From a virus: a stretch of 23,049 nucleotides of DNA. The stretch covers positions 1 to 23,049 of the IMG/VR virus record IMGVR_UViG_3300020213_001054, one strand, 5' to 3'. Positions 12,923 to 19,715 of this stretch are shown one piece after another (within the stretch, counting starts at the first letter, position 1; each line of letters begins with the position of its first letter). Below the pieces are notes generated by a model, which worked only from the letters and a program-made list of their open reading frames with translations, made no database searches and was not told the DNA's origin. Position numbers and translations under genes: made by a program.

Positions 12923-15292
12923 ATGGCGATACTAACGGGTTTTCCACCTTCGAACTTGATTAGTCCGAGCGTCCGCATTGCTGAGAAAGACCTCAGCTTT
13001 ATTGCTCCAGAGCAAACCGGGCACCGCGCAGGATTAGTTGGGTTTGCAAGCAAGGGACCAATTAATGTGCCGACTTTGGTTACAACTTCACGGCAATTAC
13101 ACACAGTTTTTGGGCAGCCACATCCAGATGTAGGCGATCCATATCTGCTTTATGCAGCCGAACAATATCTACAAATCGCCAATGAACTATTCATTGTCCG
13201 TGTAGCTGATACAGCACCTACTAGCGACGAAGCCGCAGTCGTTGCCTCTGTTGACGTTCTGACCGCAGGTGGTCCAGTCGTTATCGAAGGTAATGTTGCT
13301 GTTGGTGGCGGTGGCTGGGTGTTTCCAAGCGATACATTCTTCCGATGGCGGTTAAATGGAGTGCTTGCTAGTAAAGTTCTTGTTGTTATTGCTGGTACAT
13401 ACAGCGATCCACAAGACCTAGTAGATGATCTCAACAGCCAACTCAGTGCAGAATTTGATGGAATTCAGTTTGGGCTTGTTGGAAGTGGTACGGCACGCAA
13501 GTTGAAAGTTTATACGACTTTTGCTTATGGTCCAGTTGCTTCAGTTGAATTGATTTCGGTAACAAGCAGCCTTTATGGTCCTACCAGCGTTGTTGGTATG
13601 GGCACAGGTATGACGGCTGGTTCGATTACTGGTACATTGACTCAATATCCAGCAACATCTATTCCAAATCCAGGCGACTTTGATTTCAGTGGTTTTGCTA
13701 CTGACACTATCAATTTGCAAATTGTTATTGACGGAACAGATAATCCTTTGATCGATAATGTCGTTCAAACTGTTATTATCCCTTCAGTTGATTACCCAAC
13801 AACCGCAGATGTTGCTACAGTTATCAATGATGCAATTACAATGGGTGATATTCCTGGTGGGTTTGTTGCTTCTGTAACTTCAAATGCACTTGTTCTTACG
13901 ACTCTTCATGTTGGTGATGATGCGAAGTTGCTTGTTAAGAGTAGCAGCACCGCTGATACACTACTTGGACTTGATAACTTGACACATTCAGGTAGCACAG
14001 GCGCTCCTTGTATTACAGCCCCAGGAGCAACTTACACATGCGGTAAGGTAACTGGAGATGCGAACAACAGTGGTGAGATTTGCTTTAGTGTTACGGCTGA
14101 TACGGCTGGCATTGATGGTAATAACACTCAATTGGTTATTACAAGTCATATTGCTGACGGTAATTTCACAATGGAAATTTATTCATATGGAAACCAAGTA
14201 GAAGCTTGGGGAAATTTGTCGAAAGACCCTTCCAGTCGCTTCTATGTTGAATCCTATATGGCAACCGTTTCTGATTACATTCGTGTGACAGACAACGCTG
14301 GCACATTGGCACTACCACAAGATGCAAGTGGATCAGCTCCACTACAACTTTCTGGTGGTACAGATGGTATTCCTTCTGATCCAAACGTACAAGATAGTTT
14401 GTTGATTGGTAGCATCACGGCAATGACTGGTTTGGCTGCATTGTCTGACCCAGAACAAGTTGATATTGATTTGATTGCAATTCCTGGTCACACATCTACG
14501 GATATTGTGAATGGACTGATTGATTTCTGTCAATTGCGTCAAGACTGTTTCTCTATTGTTGATGCTCCATTCGGCTTGACTGTCAATGAAGTTACACACT
14601 GGCAGAATGGTACTCACCCATTGAACGATGTTCGGTTTGATAGTGATTTCGCAGCATTGTACTGGCCATGGTGCAAGATTCGTGACACCTTCAACAAGAT
14701 TGATGTGTGGGCACCTCCTTCTGGCGGTGTGATGGCAGCTTACGCTCGTAGCGATTCTATTAGTGCCCCATGGTTTGCTCCAGCAGGTACAACTAGAGGA
14801 TTGGTTCCAAGTGTATTGGATGTATTTAGTCGACCATCTTTGATTGAACGTGACTCAATGTATGGAAACCGCAATGCGGTCAACCCAATCATTCACTTCG
14901 TTGATTTGGATGGATTCTTGATTTGGGGTCAGAAAACTCTCCAGAGGACGCCTTCGGCACTTGACCGAGTCAATGTGCGAAGAATGATGTTGTATGTTGA
15001 GAAGCGTATCAAGGCAGACTCTCGTAGTTTGTTGTTTGAGCCAAATGATGCTTCTGTTCGTTCTTCATTCATCCGAATTGCAACCAGGACTTTGAAGCGA
15101 GTCAAAGAAAGTCGTGGTATTGCTGACTTTATTATCAAATGCGATGAAGAATTGAACACACCTGATGTAATTGACAGGAATGAACTTCGTGCCAGAATCG
15201 GCATTCAGCCAACCCGTGCGGTAGAGTTTATCTTTATCGAATTTTCAATACACCGTACCGGAGATTTCGGTGAAGCTTCATCGAACTTCTAA
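12923..15292 (+). CDS. Tail sheath protein (gp18-like)
   Basis: A 789-aa contractile tail sheath subunit, which wraps the tail tube and contracts on infection. The N-terminus (L-I-S-P-S-V-R-I-A-E-K-D-L-S) and G-L-V-G-F-A-S-K-G-P-I-N-V-P (residues 37-50) are the usual start and first domain. The conserved C-terminal domain (W-A-P-P-S-G-G-V-M-A-A-Y-A-R-S-D, A-P-W-F-A-P-A-G, then R-R-M-M-L-Y-V-E-K-R-I and the strand E-F-I-F-I-E-F-S-I) provides the inter-subunit contacts. T4 gp18 is about 659 aa. The extra length lies in a variable outer region where residues about 140-237 and 264-360 look like two copies of one beta domain. A ribosome site (GGGAG) precedes ATG. The sheath is followed within 22 nt by the first tube gene. 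Confidence 0.95.
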   Translation: MAILTGFPPSNLISPSVRIAEKDLSFIAPEQTGHRAGLVGFASKGPINVPTLVTTSRQLHTVFGQPHPDVGDPYLLYAAEQYLQIANELFIVRVADTAPTSDEAAVVASVDVLTAGGPVVIEGNVAVGGGGWVFPSDTFFRWRLNGVLASKVLVVIAGTYSDPQDLVDDLNSQLSAEFDGIQFGLVGSGTARKLKVYTTFAYGPVASVELISVTSSLYGPTSVVGMGTGMTAGSITGTLTQYPATSIPNPGDFDFSGFATDTINLQIVIDGTDNPLIDNVVQTVIIPSVDYPTTADVATVINDAITMGDIPGGFVASVTSNALVLTTLHVGDDAKLLVKSSSTADTLLGLDNLTHSGSTGAPCITAPGATYTCGKVTGDANNSGEICFSVTADTAGIDGNNTQLVITSHIADGNFTMEIYSYGNQVEAWGNLSKDPSSRFYVESYMATVSDYIRVTDNAGTLALPQDASGSAPLQLSGGTDGIPSDPNVQDSLLIGSITAMTGLAALSDPEQVDIDLIAIPGHTSTDIVNGLIDFCQLRQDCFSIVDAPFGLTVNEVTHWQNGTHPLNDVRFDSDFAALYWPWCKIRDTFNKIDVWAPPSGGVMAAYARSDSISAPWFAPAGTTRGLVPSVLDVFSRPSLIERDSMYGNRNAVNPIIHFVDLDGFLIWGQKTLQRTPSALDRVNVRRMMLYVEKRIKADSRSLLFEPNDASVRSSFIRIATRTLKRVKESRGIADFIIKCDEELNTPDVIDRNELRARIGIQPTRAVEFIFIEFSIHRTGDFGEASSNF

Positions 15293-15314
15293 TATAATCA
15301 AGGAGATATAAAAT

Positions 15315-15941
15315 ATGGCATCTTGTTCAGTTAATGCAGCTTTTCCAGAATCAGTTGCTCGGATGGAGGGTGGTGGAATTGTCAAAGCCGGAATGGGCAT
15401 GGGCAAACTAGGTGGTGCGGACCTTGTAATGAAACGAAAATTTCGTTGGGTGTTCCAAATAACCACCATTTGTGCTGGAGACGTTCCAGCATACTTTGTG
15501 AAAACAGCCAGCCGTCCTGATCTCAGCATCGAAGAAACTGAAATCAACTTCTTGAATGCAAAAACCTGGATTCCAGGCAAAGCATCTTGGGAAGCAATTA
15601 CAATTACATACTATGATGTTGCGACTGGTGATAACATCAACTTGTGGAATTGGCTAGCTTCAGTTTATGATTTTACAAACTCTGATTGTTTGCATATGAA
15701 TTCACAACGTAGTGGATATGCAGGCACAGCTAATTTGTATTTGTTGGACGGTTGTGGAAATCCACTAGAACATTGGACTCTAGACGATGTGTGGCCAACT
15801 TCAATCAAATTCGGAGAACTAGATTATTCTAGCTCTGATACAGTTGATATTGAACTCACTCTTCGATATAGCCAGGTAAAGTACAACATGCTTTGTCCAA
15901 AACTGGAAGTCAAACCTTGTCCATGCAAGGCTTGCGTATAA
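15315..15941 (+). CDS. Tail tube protein, first copy (gp19-like)
   Basis: A 208-aa tail tube subunit of the T4 gp19 type, whose hexamers stack to form the inner tube through which DNA passes. Seen are the strand K-R-K-F-R-W-V-F-Q-I (near residues 37-46) and the C-terminal block L-L-D-G-C-G-N-P-L-E-H-W-T-L-D-D-V-W-P (142-160) followed by G-E-L-D-Y-S-S-S-D-T-V and L-T-L-R-Y-S. The cysteine-rich end (CPKLEVKPCPCKACV) is unusual for a tube protein. It has a strong ribosome site (AAGGAG, 10 nt before ATG) and a CTAATATAA variant of the promoter element at the sheath stop. It is followed by a terminator, then by a paralogous tube gene. Confidence 0.92.
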   Translation: MASCSVNAAFPESVARMEGGGIVKAGMGMGKLGGADLVMKRKFRWVFQITTICAGDVPAYFVKTASRPDLSIEETEINFLNAKTWIPGKASWEAITITYYDVATGDNINLWNWLASVYDFTNSDCLHMNSQRSGYAGTANLYLLDGCGNPLEHWTLDDVWPTSIKFGELDYSSSDTVDIELTLRYSQVKYNMLCPKLEVKPCPCKACV

Positions 15942-15958
15942 TACGCAATTTCAATTCA

Positions 15959-15985
15959 AAACACCAAGACTTTGTCTTGGTGTTT
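15959..15985 (+). terminator. Rho-independent terminator between the two tube genes
   Basis: A perfect 12-bp stem (AAACACCAAGAC with GTCTTGGTGTTT) and a TTT loop, followed by GTTTT. It lies 17 nt after the first tube stop. The stem is long and strong. It separates the sheath/tube 1 transcript from the second tube gene, which has its own promoter-like site. Confidence 0.85.
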
Positions 15986-15998
15986 GTTTTCGATACAA

Positions 15999-16010
15999 CT
16001 ATATAATAAT
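15999..16010 (+). promoter_or_regulatory. Late-promoter-like element CTATATAATAAT
   Basis: CTATATAATAAT directly abuts ATG 16011 and follows the terminator by 13 nt. No Shine-Dalgarno sequence lies between. It is a variant of the CTATATTAG / CTATATATAG elements at other gene starts, and overlaps a T4-like TATATAAT box. Confidence 0.5.
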
Positions 16011-16604
16011 ATGGCAATATCAAGTAAAGACGATTCGTGTATGGGACTTCGGTTTGGATTCGAGAATCCAACCAATAGCCCAAAACGAAAATTCCGTTGG
16101 CTTTTTCAAATAGATGATATTAGCGCAAAAAACTCTAAAGCGAGTGAAGCAAAAGCGTTACCACACCGACGTGGAGCAAGACCTAGTCTGTCATGGAAAG
16201 AAATGGAATGTCAACACATGAATGAAACAATCTGGTTTCCAATGAAACCAGATTGGAAACCAGTTCAACTTCATTTATACGACATTCATTGTAACTCAAA
16301 TCCTGTTTTTGATTGGATTCGTTATAGTGAAAGAAATACTGGCGGCGAAGGCATATACGACCCGCAAAATGGAGTTTGGAATCCTATTCTTGATGCCGAA
16401 CTAAAACGAGAAGCCACAATAAAAATGCTAGATGGATGCGGTAACGTTCTTGAAACTTGGACTTTGGAAGGATGCTATCCCCAAAACATTGAATGGGGAG
16501 AGCTTGATATGGACAACGTTGATCTCGTTACAGTAGACTTAACCTTGCGTTATGATCGCGCATTTATTGTTCCTGGTGGTTTTGGTGGTGGTGGAGATTT
16601 CTAA
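16011..16604 (+). CDS. Tail tube protein, second copy (gp19-like paralogue)
   Basis: A 197-aa paralogue of the preceding tube protein. It shares K-R-K-F-R-W-L-F-Q-I (near residues 25-34), L-D-G-C-G-N-V-L-E-T-W-T-L-E-G-C-Y-P (142-159) and G-E-L-D-M-D-N-V-D...L-T-L-R-Y. It differs by a glycine-rich end (PGGFGGGGDF) instead of cysteines, and by an insert around S-E-R-N-T-G-G-E-G-I-Y-D-P (near 106-118). I start at ATG 16011, just after the promoter element. An upstream in-frame TTG at 15972 would lie inside the terminator. The gene's stop is directly next to the stop of the convergent gene. It may form part of the tube, its tip or its head-proximal end; this cannot be told from sequence. Confidence 0.88.
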   Translation: MAISSKDDSCMGLRFGFENPTNSPKRKFRWLFQIDDISAKNSKASEAKALPHRRGARPSLSWKEMECQHMNETIWFPMKPDWKPVQLHLYDIHCNSNPVFDWIRYSERNTGGEGIYDPQNGVWNPILDAELKREATIKMLDGCGNVLETWTLEGCYPQNIEWGELDMDNVDLVTVDLTLRYDRAFIVPGGFGGGGDF

Positions 16605-16835
16605 TCACAAGAAAAGATCAACACCTAATATCTTACGACATTCTGCCATCGTATCTTCTAACTGTTTTGTTTTCCAGTTAAGAACTCTACAAGCACCAGA
16701 TTTATTTGGTCTACCTTTTTTTGTATAACACCTTTGTTCATTATACAAAAATGCTTCTACGAACTCTGAAAATCCATTATCAATAAGTTTCTGAATCAAT
16801 TCTTGACGTTCGATATTATCAACTATTTTTGGCAT
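16605..16835 (-). CDS. 76-aa protein in the late-sigma operon (possible transcription co-factor)
   Basis: A 76-aa helical protein, start chosen at ATG 16835 because GGAGG lies 5 nt before it; the frame is open further upstream. The middle (G-R-P-N-K-S-G-A-C-R-V-L-N-W-K-T-K-Q-L-E-D) looks like a helix-turn-helix-type segment, and I recall similar small proteins in marine T4-like phages. The end, G-V-D-L-F-L, resembles a sliding-clamp-binding tail of the 'x-L-x-L-F' type. In T4, the small protein gp33 partners gp55 and binds the clamp at its C-terminus to activate late promoters. Position behind two gp55-like genes makes a gp33-like job attractive, but this is inference. The start overlaps the upstream gene's end by 17 nt. 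Confidence 0.65.
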   Translation of the reverse strand: MPKIVDNIERQELIQKLIDNGFSEFVEAFLYNEQRCYTKKGRPNKSGACRVLNWKTKQLEDTMAECRKILGVDLFL

Positions 16836-17175
16836 GCTTGCCTCCTCGATATAATTGTCTTGCGGAACATAACATGATAGTGGTAAAATAATTGAATGCT
16901 CTGCCACTTCCTGTGGCGAACCTATCAATTTTACTCCACGCAGCACTAACCATATCAAGCACAACGTCTTGTTTTGGTTGAAACTTAAAACCTCTTTCAA
17001 AACCCGCACCATCATAAATTCTGTTGGCTAAGACAAAGAATGCTTCGCCAACAGAATCGTGTGTAGAAAAAAATTGTTTGGTGCCAAGTCGATTAGCACA
17101 ATCCAAACAATTTTTTTCATCTAAATACTTTCCAATCAAATCATCTAAATACTTACCAGAAAAGTCTTGATCCAC
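16819..17175 (-). CDS. Second, divergent gp55-like sigma factor
   Basis: A 118-aa protein that aligns with the neighbouring gp55-like sigma: A-F-F-V-L-A-N-R-I against A-F-Y-T-L-A-K-N-I, R-G-F-K-F-Q against R-A-F-K-F-Q, and most clearly G-R-A-F-N-Y-F-T-T-I-M-L...R-Q-L-Y-R against G-R-A-F-N-F-C-T-T-I-I-L...R-Q-L-Y-R. It is therefore a region-2 sigma paralogue. It has lost the acidic D-D-A-L-Q-E-G signature (here Q-D-V-V-L-D-M-V) and carries an insertion after N-R-I. I choose GTG 17175 because GGAG sits 5 nt before it and the product then starts like its paralogue. The frame is open 33 more codons into the sigma gene. It may read a different promoter set or compete with the first sigma. Confidence 0.65.
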   Translation of the reverse strand: MDQDFSGKYLDDLIGKYLDEKNCLDCANRLGTKQFFSTHDSVGEAFFVLANRIYDGAGFERGFKFQPKQDVVLDMVSAAWSKIDRFATGSGRAFNYFTTIMLCSARQLYRGGKHAKNS

Positions 17176-17188
17176 ATTTTCTCCAACA

Positions 17189-17632
17189 TTAAGAGTGTTC
17201 TTCGTCTTTGTTTCGCCGGTATTGATTGTTGCGAGCTTTCTTGCCCTTATTACCGGAAAAGTCCACTTTTTCACAAAGATGATCGTGATAACGTATTTTT
17301 AGTTCATTGTAATTTTTTGCTGTTCTGTAAAGTTGTCTATAATGATTAAGAATTATAGTAGTACAAAAATTAAACGCCCTTCCAATGTTGGGATCAAATC
17401 TGTACAATTTCTCAAAACAAATCATAACGCCTTCTTGCAAGGCATCATCTTTGTCCACTAACTGAAATTTAAAGGCACGTATTATATTCTTCGCCAAAGT
17501 ATAAAATGCTGTTGCTAATTCAAGCTGAGATTGCTCAAATTCAACTAAATTCTTCTTTTTGTTCTTCTCAGCTTTTCGATACCTGGCAATAACTGCCTCA
17601 AACACTTTGTTATTCAAATATTCTACAGACAT
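17189..17632 (-). CDS. Late-transcription sigma factor (gp55-like)
   Basis: A 147-aa protein matching the T4 gp55 late sigma family, a small sigma-70 relative that recruits host RNA polymerase to late promoters. Seen are F-E-A-V-I-A-R-Y (11-18), L-V-D-K-D-D-A-L-Q-E-G-V-M-I-C-F-E-K (58-75), the region 2 core R-F-D-P-N-I-G-R-A-F-N-F-C-T-T-I-I-L-N-H-Y-R-Q-L-Y-R (78-103) and N-Y-N-E-L-K (107-112). The tail after residue 112 is charged and shows no clear sliding-clamp motif, which T4 gp55 has at its end. A good ribosome site (GGAGG, 6 nt before ATG) is present. A CTATATTAG element lies 46 nt upstream on this strand. Confidence 0.88.
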   Translation of the reverse strand: MSVEYLNNKVFEAVIARYRKAEKNKKKNLVEFEQSQLELATAFYTLAKNIIRAFKFQLVDKDDALQEGVMICFEKLYRFDPNIGRAFNFCTTIILNHYRQLYRTAKNYNELKIRYHDHLCEKVDFSGNKGKKARNNQYRRNKDEEHS

Positions 17633-17678
17633 ATATCCCTCCAGTTATTGCCACATCCATGTTTACCAGATGTACATA

Positions 17679-17687
17679 CTAATATAG
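17679..17687. promoter_or_regulatory. CTAATATAG element between sigma operon and TPR-like gene
   Basis: CTAATATAG lies 4 nt before ATG 17692 on the plus strand. On the minus strand it reads CTATATTAG, 46 nt upstream of the gp55-like start. It is an exact copy of the elements at 7611 and 11730. If it drives the sigma operon as well, the late sigma would control its own expression. Confidence 0.45.
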
Positions 17688-17691
17688 TAGC

Positions 17692-17916
17692 ATGAATATG
17701 TTACAATCACTCTACGTTGATTTAATATCAAATCCTTTTGCTCCAAAACCATACAGAGAATTAGCAAAGTATTACGAAAAAATTGGACAACAAGATAATG
17801 CAGATGTGTTTTGGCATGCACTAAGCGTCAAATTTGAGAACATAAATGAACCTGACAGTACAAATCCTGACCAAGAACAATGTGTCAACATTGAAAGATT
17901 GCTTGACATCCCTTGA
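17692..17916 (+). CDS. Small TPR-like protein
   Basis: A 74-aa protein whose centre (P-K-P-Y-R-E-L-A-K-Y-Y-E-K-I-G-Q-Q-D-N-A-D-V-F-W-H-A-L, residues 18-44) reads as one tetratricopeptide repeat, a helix pair that binds proteins. It starts near CTAATATAG with no Shine-Dalgarno sequence; ATG 17698 is an alternative. Its last 71 nt overlap the glycosyltransferase that follows, which itself ends in a TPR-like region, so the two products may act together. The C-terminal 28 residues are encoded in the overlap and may be unconstrained. Confidence 0.5.
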   Translation: MNMLQSLYVDLISNPFAPKPYRELAKYYEKIGQQDNADVFWHALSVKFENINEPDSTNPDQEQCVNIERLLDIP

Positions 17917-18778
17917 ACCACTCGATGCCAAAATAATTGTTGCAGATATGGGTAGCACGGATGGCACAACAGATTTGCACCCAACAATACACGTCGACGA
18001 TAAAAACTATTCAAAAATTAGAAATGACATAATAGGCAATTCAGATTGGCAAATGTGGATTGAACCATGGGAAATTCTCACATCTGGCGCAGACCAAATA
18101 CTATACGCAATACGACAACAAGAACCTGCATATAATGTTTATACATTGCAAGGCAACATCTTGTCTAAATCAACTAGACTATGGCGAAAATCATCTGGAA
18201 TACATTTCGAAAGACCAGTATATGAAAGCCTTGAACCAGATATTGAACGACCACTCATTCAAGCAGTAATATCTGGCACCGGCTCTCGTGACCAAACAGA
18301 AATTATGTCTTTGTTAAATTTATGGGAATCAACAAATCCACATGCTGCTGATGTTGAATATTACAAAGCATGTACATATCTGATACATGGAAGATATGAT
18401 CAATTCTTGACCCACGCGAACAATTACTTGTTTCGTGCAAACAAAGTCTCTACATCATCCATTCTTACGAATTATTACATTTCATTAATTATGCTGCATC
18501 ACAAAAACAATCCATCAAAATGTATTCAACACATCACTCATTGCATTTCCTGCTATCCTACTTTGGCTGAATTCTGGTGTTTGTTGGGAGATGCTTTCGC
18601 CAAAATGGGACAATGGCATCGCGCGAGTGGATTTTATGACAATGCTATTGTTCTTGGATCACGCAGGAAACATGATGATCAATTTCCAATAGAAATATCT
18701 AAATACAAAGAGTATCCAGACAAAATGCTAGAACGATGTCGCGAAGCAATAAAACAAATGCATGGAATTAAGTCTTGA
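17846..18778 (+). CDS. Family-2 glycosyltransferase with C-terminal TPR-like region
   Basis: A 310-aa protein. The N-terminus (L-T-V-Q-I-L-T-K-N-N, residues 3-12) and A-D-M-G-S-T-D-G-T (33-41) are the nucleotide-sugar-binding signature of GT2 enzymes. The DxD position seems to be I-E-P-W-E (72-76), as in the GT2/TPR subgroup. After about residue 140 it turns helical, with at least one clear TPR (A-E-F-W-C-L-L-G-D-A-F-A-K-M-G-Q-W-H-R-A-S-G-F-Y-D-N-A-I, near 248-275). The GT domain is short, about 100-140 residues, so substrate range may be narrow or partly degenerate. It overlaps the small TPR-like gene upstream by 71 nt. In a phage it could glycosylate virion proteins, DNA bases or host surface; the target is unknown. 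Confidence 0.75.
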   Translation: MNLTVQILTKNNVSTLKDCLTSLEPLDAKIIVADMGSTDGTTDLHPTIHVDDKNYSKIRNDIIGNSDWQMWIEPWEILTSGADQILYAIRQQEPAYNVYTLQGNILSKSTRLWRKSSGIHFERPVYESLEPDIERPLIQAVISGTGSRDQTEIMSLLNLWESTNPHAADVEYYKACTYLIHGRYDQFLTHANNYLFRANKVSTSSILTNYYISLIMLHHKNNPSKCIQHITHCISCYPTLAEFWCLLGDAFAKMGQWHRASGFYDNAIVLGSRRKHDDQFPIEISKYKEYPDKMLERCREAIKQMHGIKS

Positions 18779-19019
18779 CAAGTTCCCAACCAACTTCCAA
18801 ACCAACCATCACATCAGAGTTCAATGGCTCACTTGAAAGCCATGACAAACGTACTTTCATATGTTTTTTTGTAAAATCATAAGACATGCCACTAATACGA
18901 AGTGGCTGTTCTTGAGCAAGTCCTTCAAAGTCCATGCCTGGATATGGCGTAAATGGCAAATCACGCTCACATTTAATCCATTTTGTATCATTTGCCATTA
19001 AATATAAAATTGTGTTCAT
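18768..19019 (-). CDS. Small unknown protein
   Basis: An 83-aa protein of unknown function. It contains a short aromatic N-terminal part (T-K-W-I-K-C-E-R-D-L-P-F-T-P-Y-P-G-M-D-F) and a beta-like end (V-G-L-E-V-G-W-E-L-V). Its ATG overlaps the stop of the upstream gene (ATGA); ATG 18998 is an alternative start. It is the last of four coupled genes. The stop overlaps the convergent glycosyltransferase by 11 nt. Confidence 0.6.
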   Translation of the reverse strand: MNTILYLMANDTKWIKCERDLPFTPYPGMDFEGLAQEQPLRISGMSYDFTKKHMKVRLSWLSSEPLNSDVMVGLEVGWELVKT

Positions 19020-19381
19020 ACTAGGTAATCCAATTCATTTACGACTAAGGTTATCTCATTTTCCCAACGCGCAATTGCAATTTGTTTTCGTCCAGTACCC
19101 AATTTCCTCAATTGCTTCTCCAACTCATCTGCCTTACAATTAATGACTTTCCATTTGTTTTTAGATAACGCTTCTATTTCTTCTTTCGGCGTGATGATTG
19201 TCTTGGTTGGAAAATAGGCTTGCAATCTATCTTTATGCTCCATGATTTTTCTATAAAGATCAACATTACATGCGCAACCTGGGTTGTTCAAGAACTCCGT
19301 GAAGTCATATTCAGGGAAAAGTTCACGAAAACGTTTGTCCCAAATTGCTTGTTTGACGTCTAGAAGAGTCAGTGGCTTCAT
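19016..19381 (-). CDS. Unknown protein, paralogue of 19716-20075
   Basis: A 121-aa protein with the N-terminal pattern L-T-L-L-D-V-K-Q-A-I-W-D...F-R-E-L-F-P-E-Y-D-F-T-E-F-L-N-N-P-G-C-A-C-N (residues 4-38). I recall similar 'LFPE-FL-N-CxCN' proteins in T4-like phages near baseplate genes, without a known function. The C-terminus has A-D-E-L-E-K-Q-L-R-K-L...I-A-I-A-R-W-E-N-E-I. It parallels the first gene of this operon, suggesting duplication around the membrane-protein gene. I start at ATG 19381, which overlaps the upstream TGA; a TTG start 30 nt earlier is less likely. Confidence 0.65.
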   Translation of the reverse strand: MKPLTLLDVKQAIWDKRFRELFPEYDFTEFLNNPGCACNVDLYRKIMEHKDRLQAYFPTKTIITPKEEIEALSKNKWKVINCKADELEKQLRKLGTGRKQIAIARWENEITLVVNELDYLV

Positions 19382-19713
19382 TGATTGTTTCCCGTGTGAG
19401 TTTGTATCCAAACGATAAAAATAGCTGCTTGAGGACTTAAATAACTACCTGCGCATCCATATATGAATGCAGACAAAGGCATCCACGATAGTCCGCAATT
19501 CAATGGATCAACTCCCATAACACACATCAACGATCCTGTAAATAGTCCACTCCACCACCCAGAGCATTGATAACAGTTCATTAGATTGAGAAGTTTCGTT
19601 CTGAACCACCCACCTTTTTCAAGCCAAACTTTAAAAGGATTGAAAATTGATCCATCTACAAGCGTGTGTGACATTCCAATAGTAGCCAGTATAAACATTA
19701 AAGTGTTTGTCAT
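19378..19713 (-). CDS. DUF1360-like membrane protein with CxxC
   Basis: A 111-aa membrane protein. It has an N-terminal hydrophobic helix (T-L-M-F-I-L-A-T-I-G-M, residues 4-14), a helix ending in L-L-N-L-M-N-C47-Y-Q-C50-S-G-W-W-S-G-L, and two more hydrophobic stretches (about 54-70 and 80-105). The C-x-x-C-x-G-x-W-x-x-L core is that of DUF1360, a small membrane family found in bacteria and many phages; no biochemical role is known. The start at ATG 19713 has GGAGG 5 nt before it; an earlier ATG (19728) lies before the ribosome site. It is coupled at both ends to neighbours. Confidence 0.7.
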   Translation of the reverse strand: MTNTLMFILATIGMSHTLVDGSIFNPFKVWLEKGGWFRTKLLNLMNCYQCSGWWSGLFTGSLMCVMGVDPLNCGLSWMPLSAFIYGCAGSYLSPQAAIFIVWIQTHTGNNQ

Positions 19714-19715
19714 TT

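Noticed and set aside
16836-17015. Upstream extension of the 76-aa gene (136-aa version)
   Set aside because: The extension overlaps the second sigma gene and lacks a ribosome site, whereas ATG 16835 has GGAGG at proper spacing.
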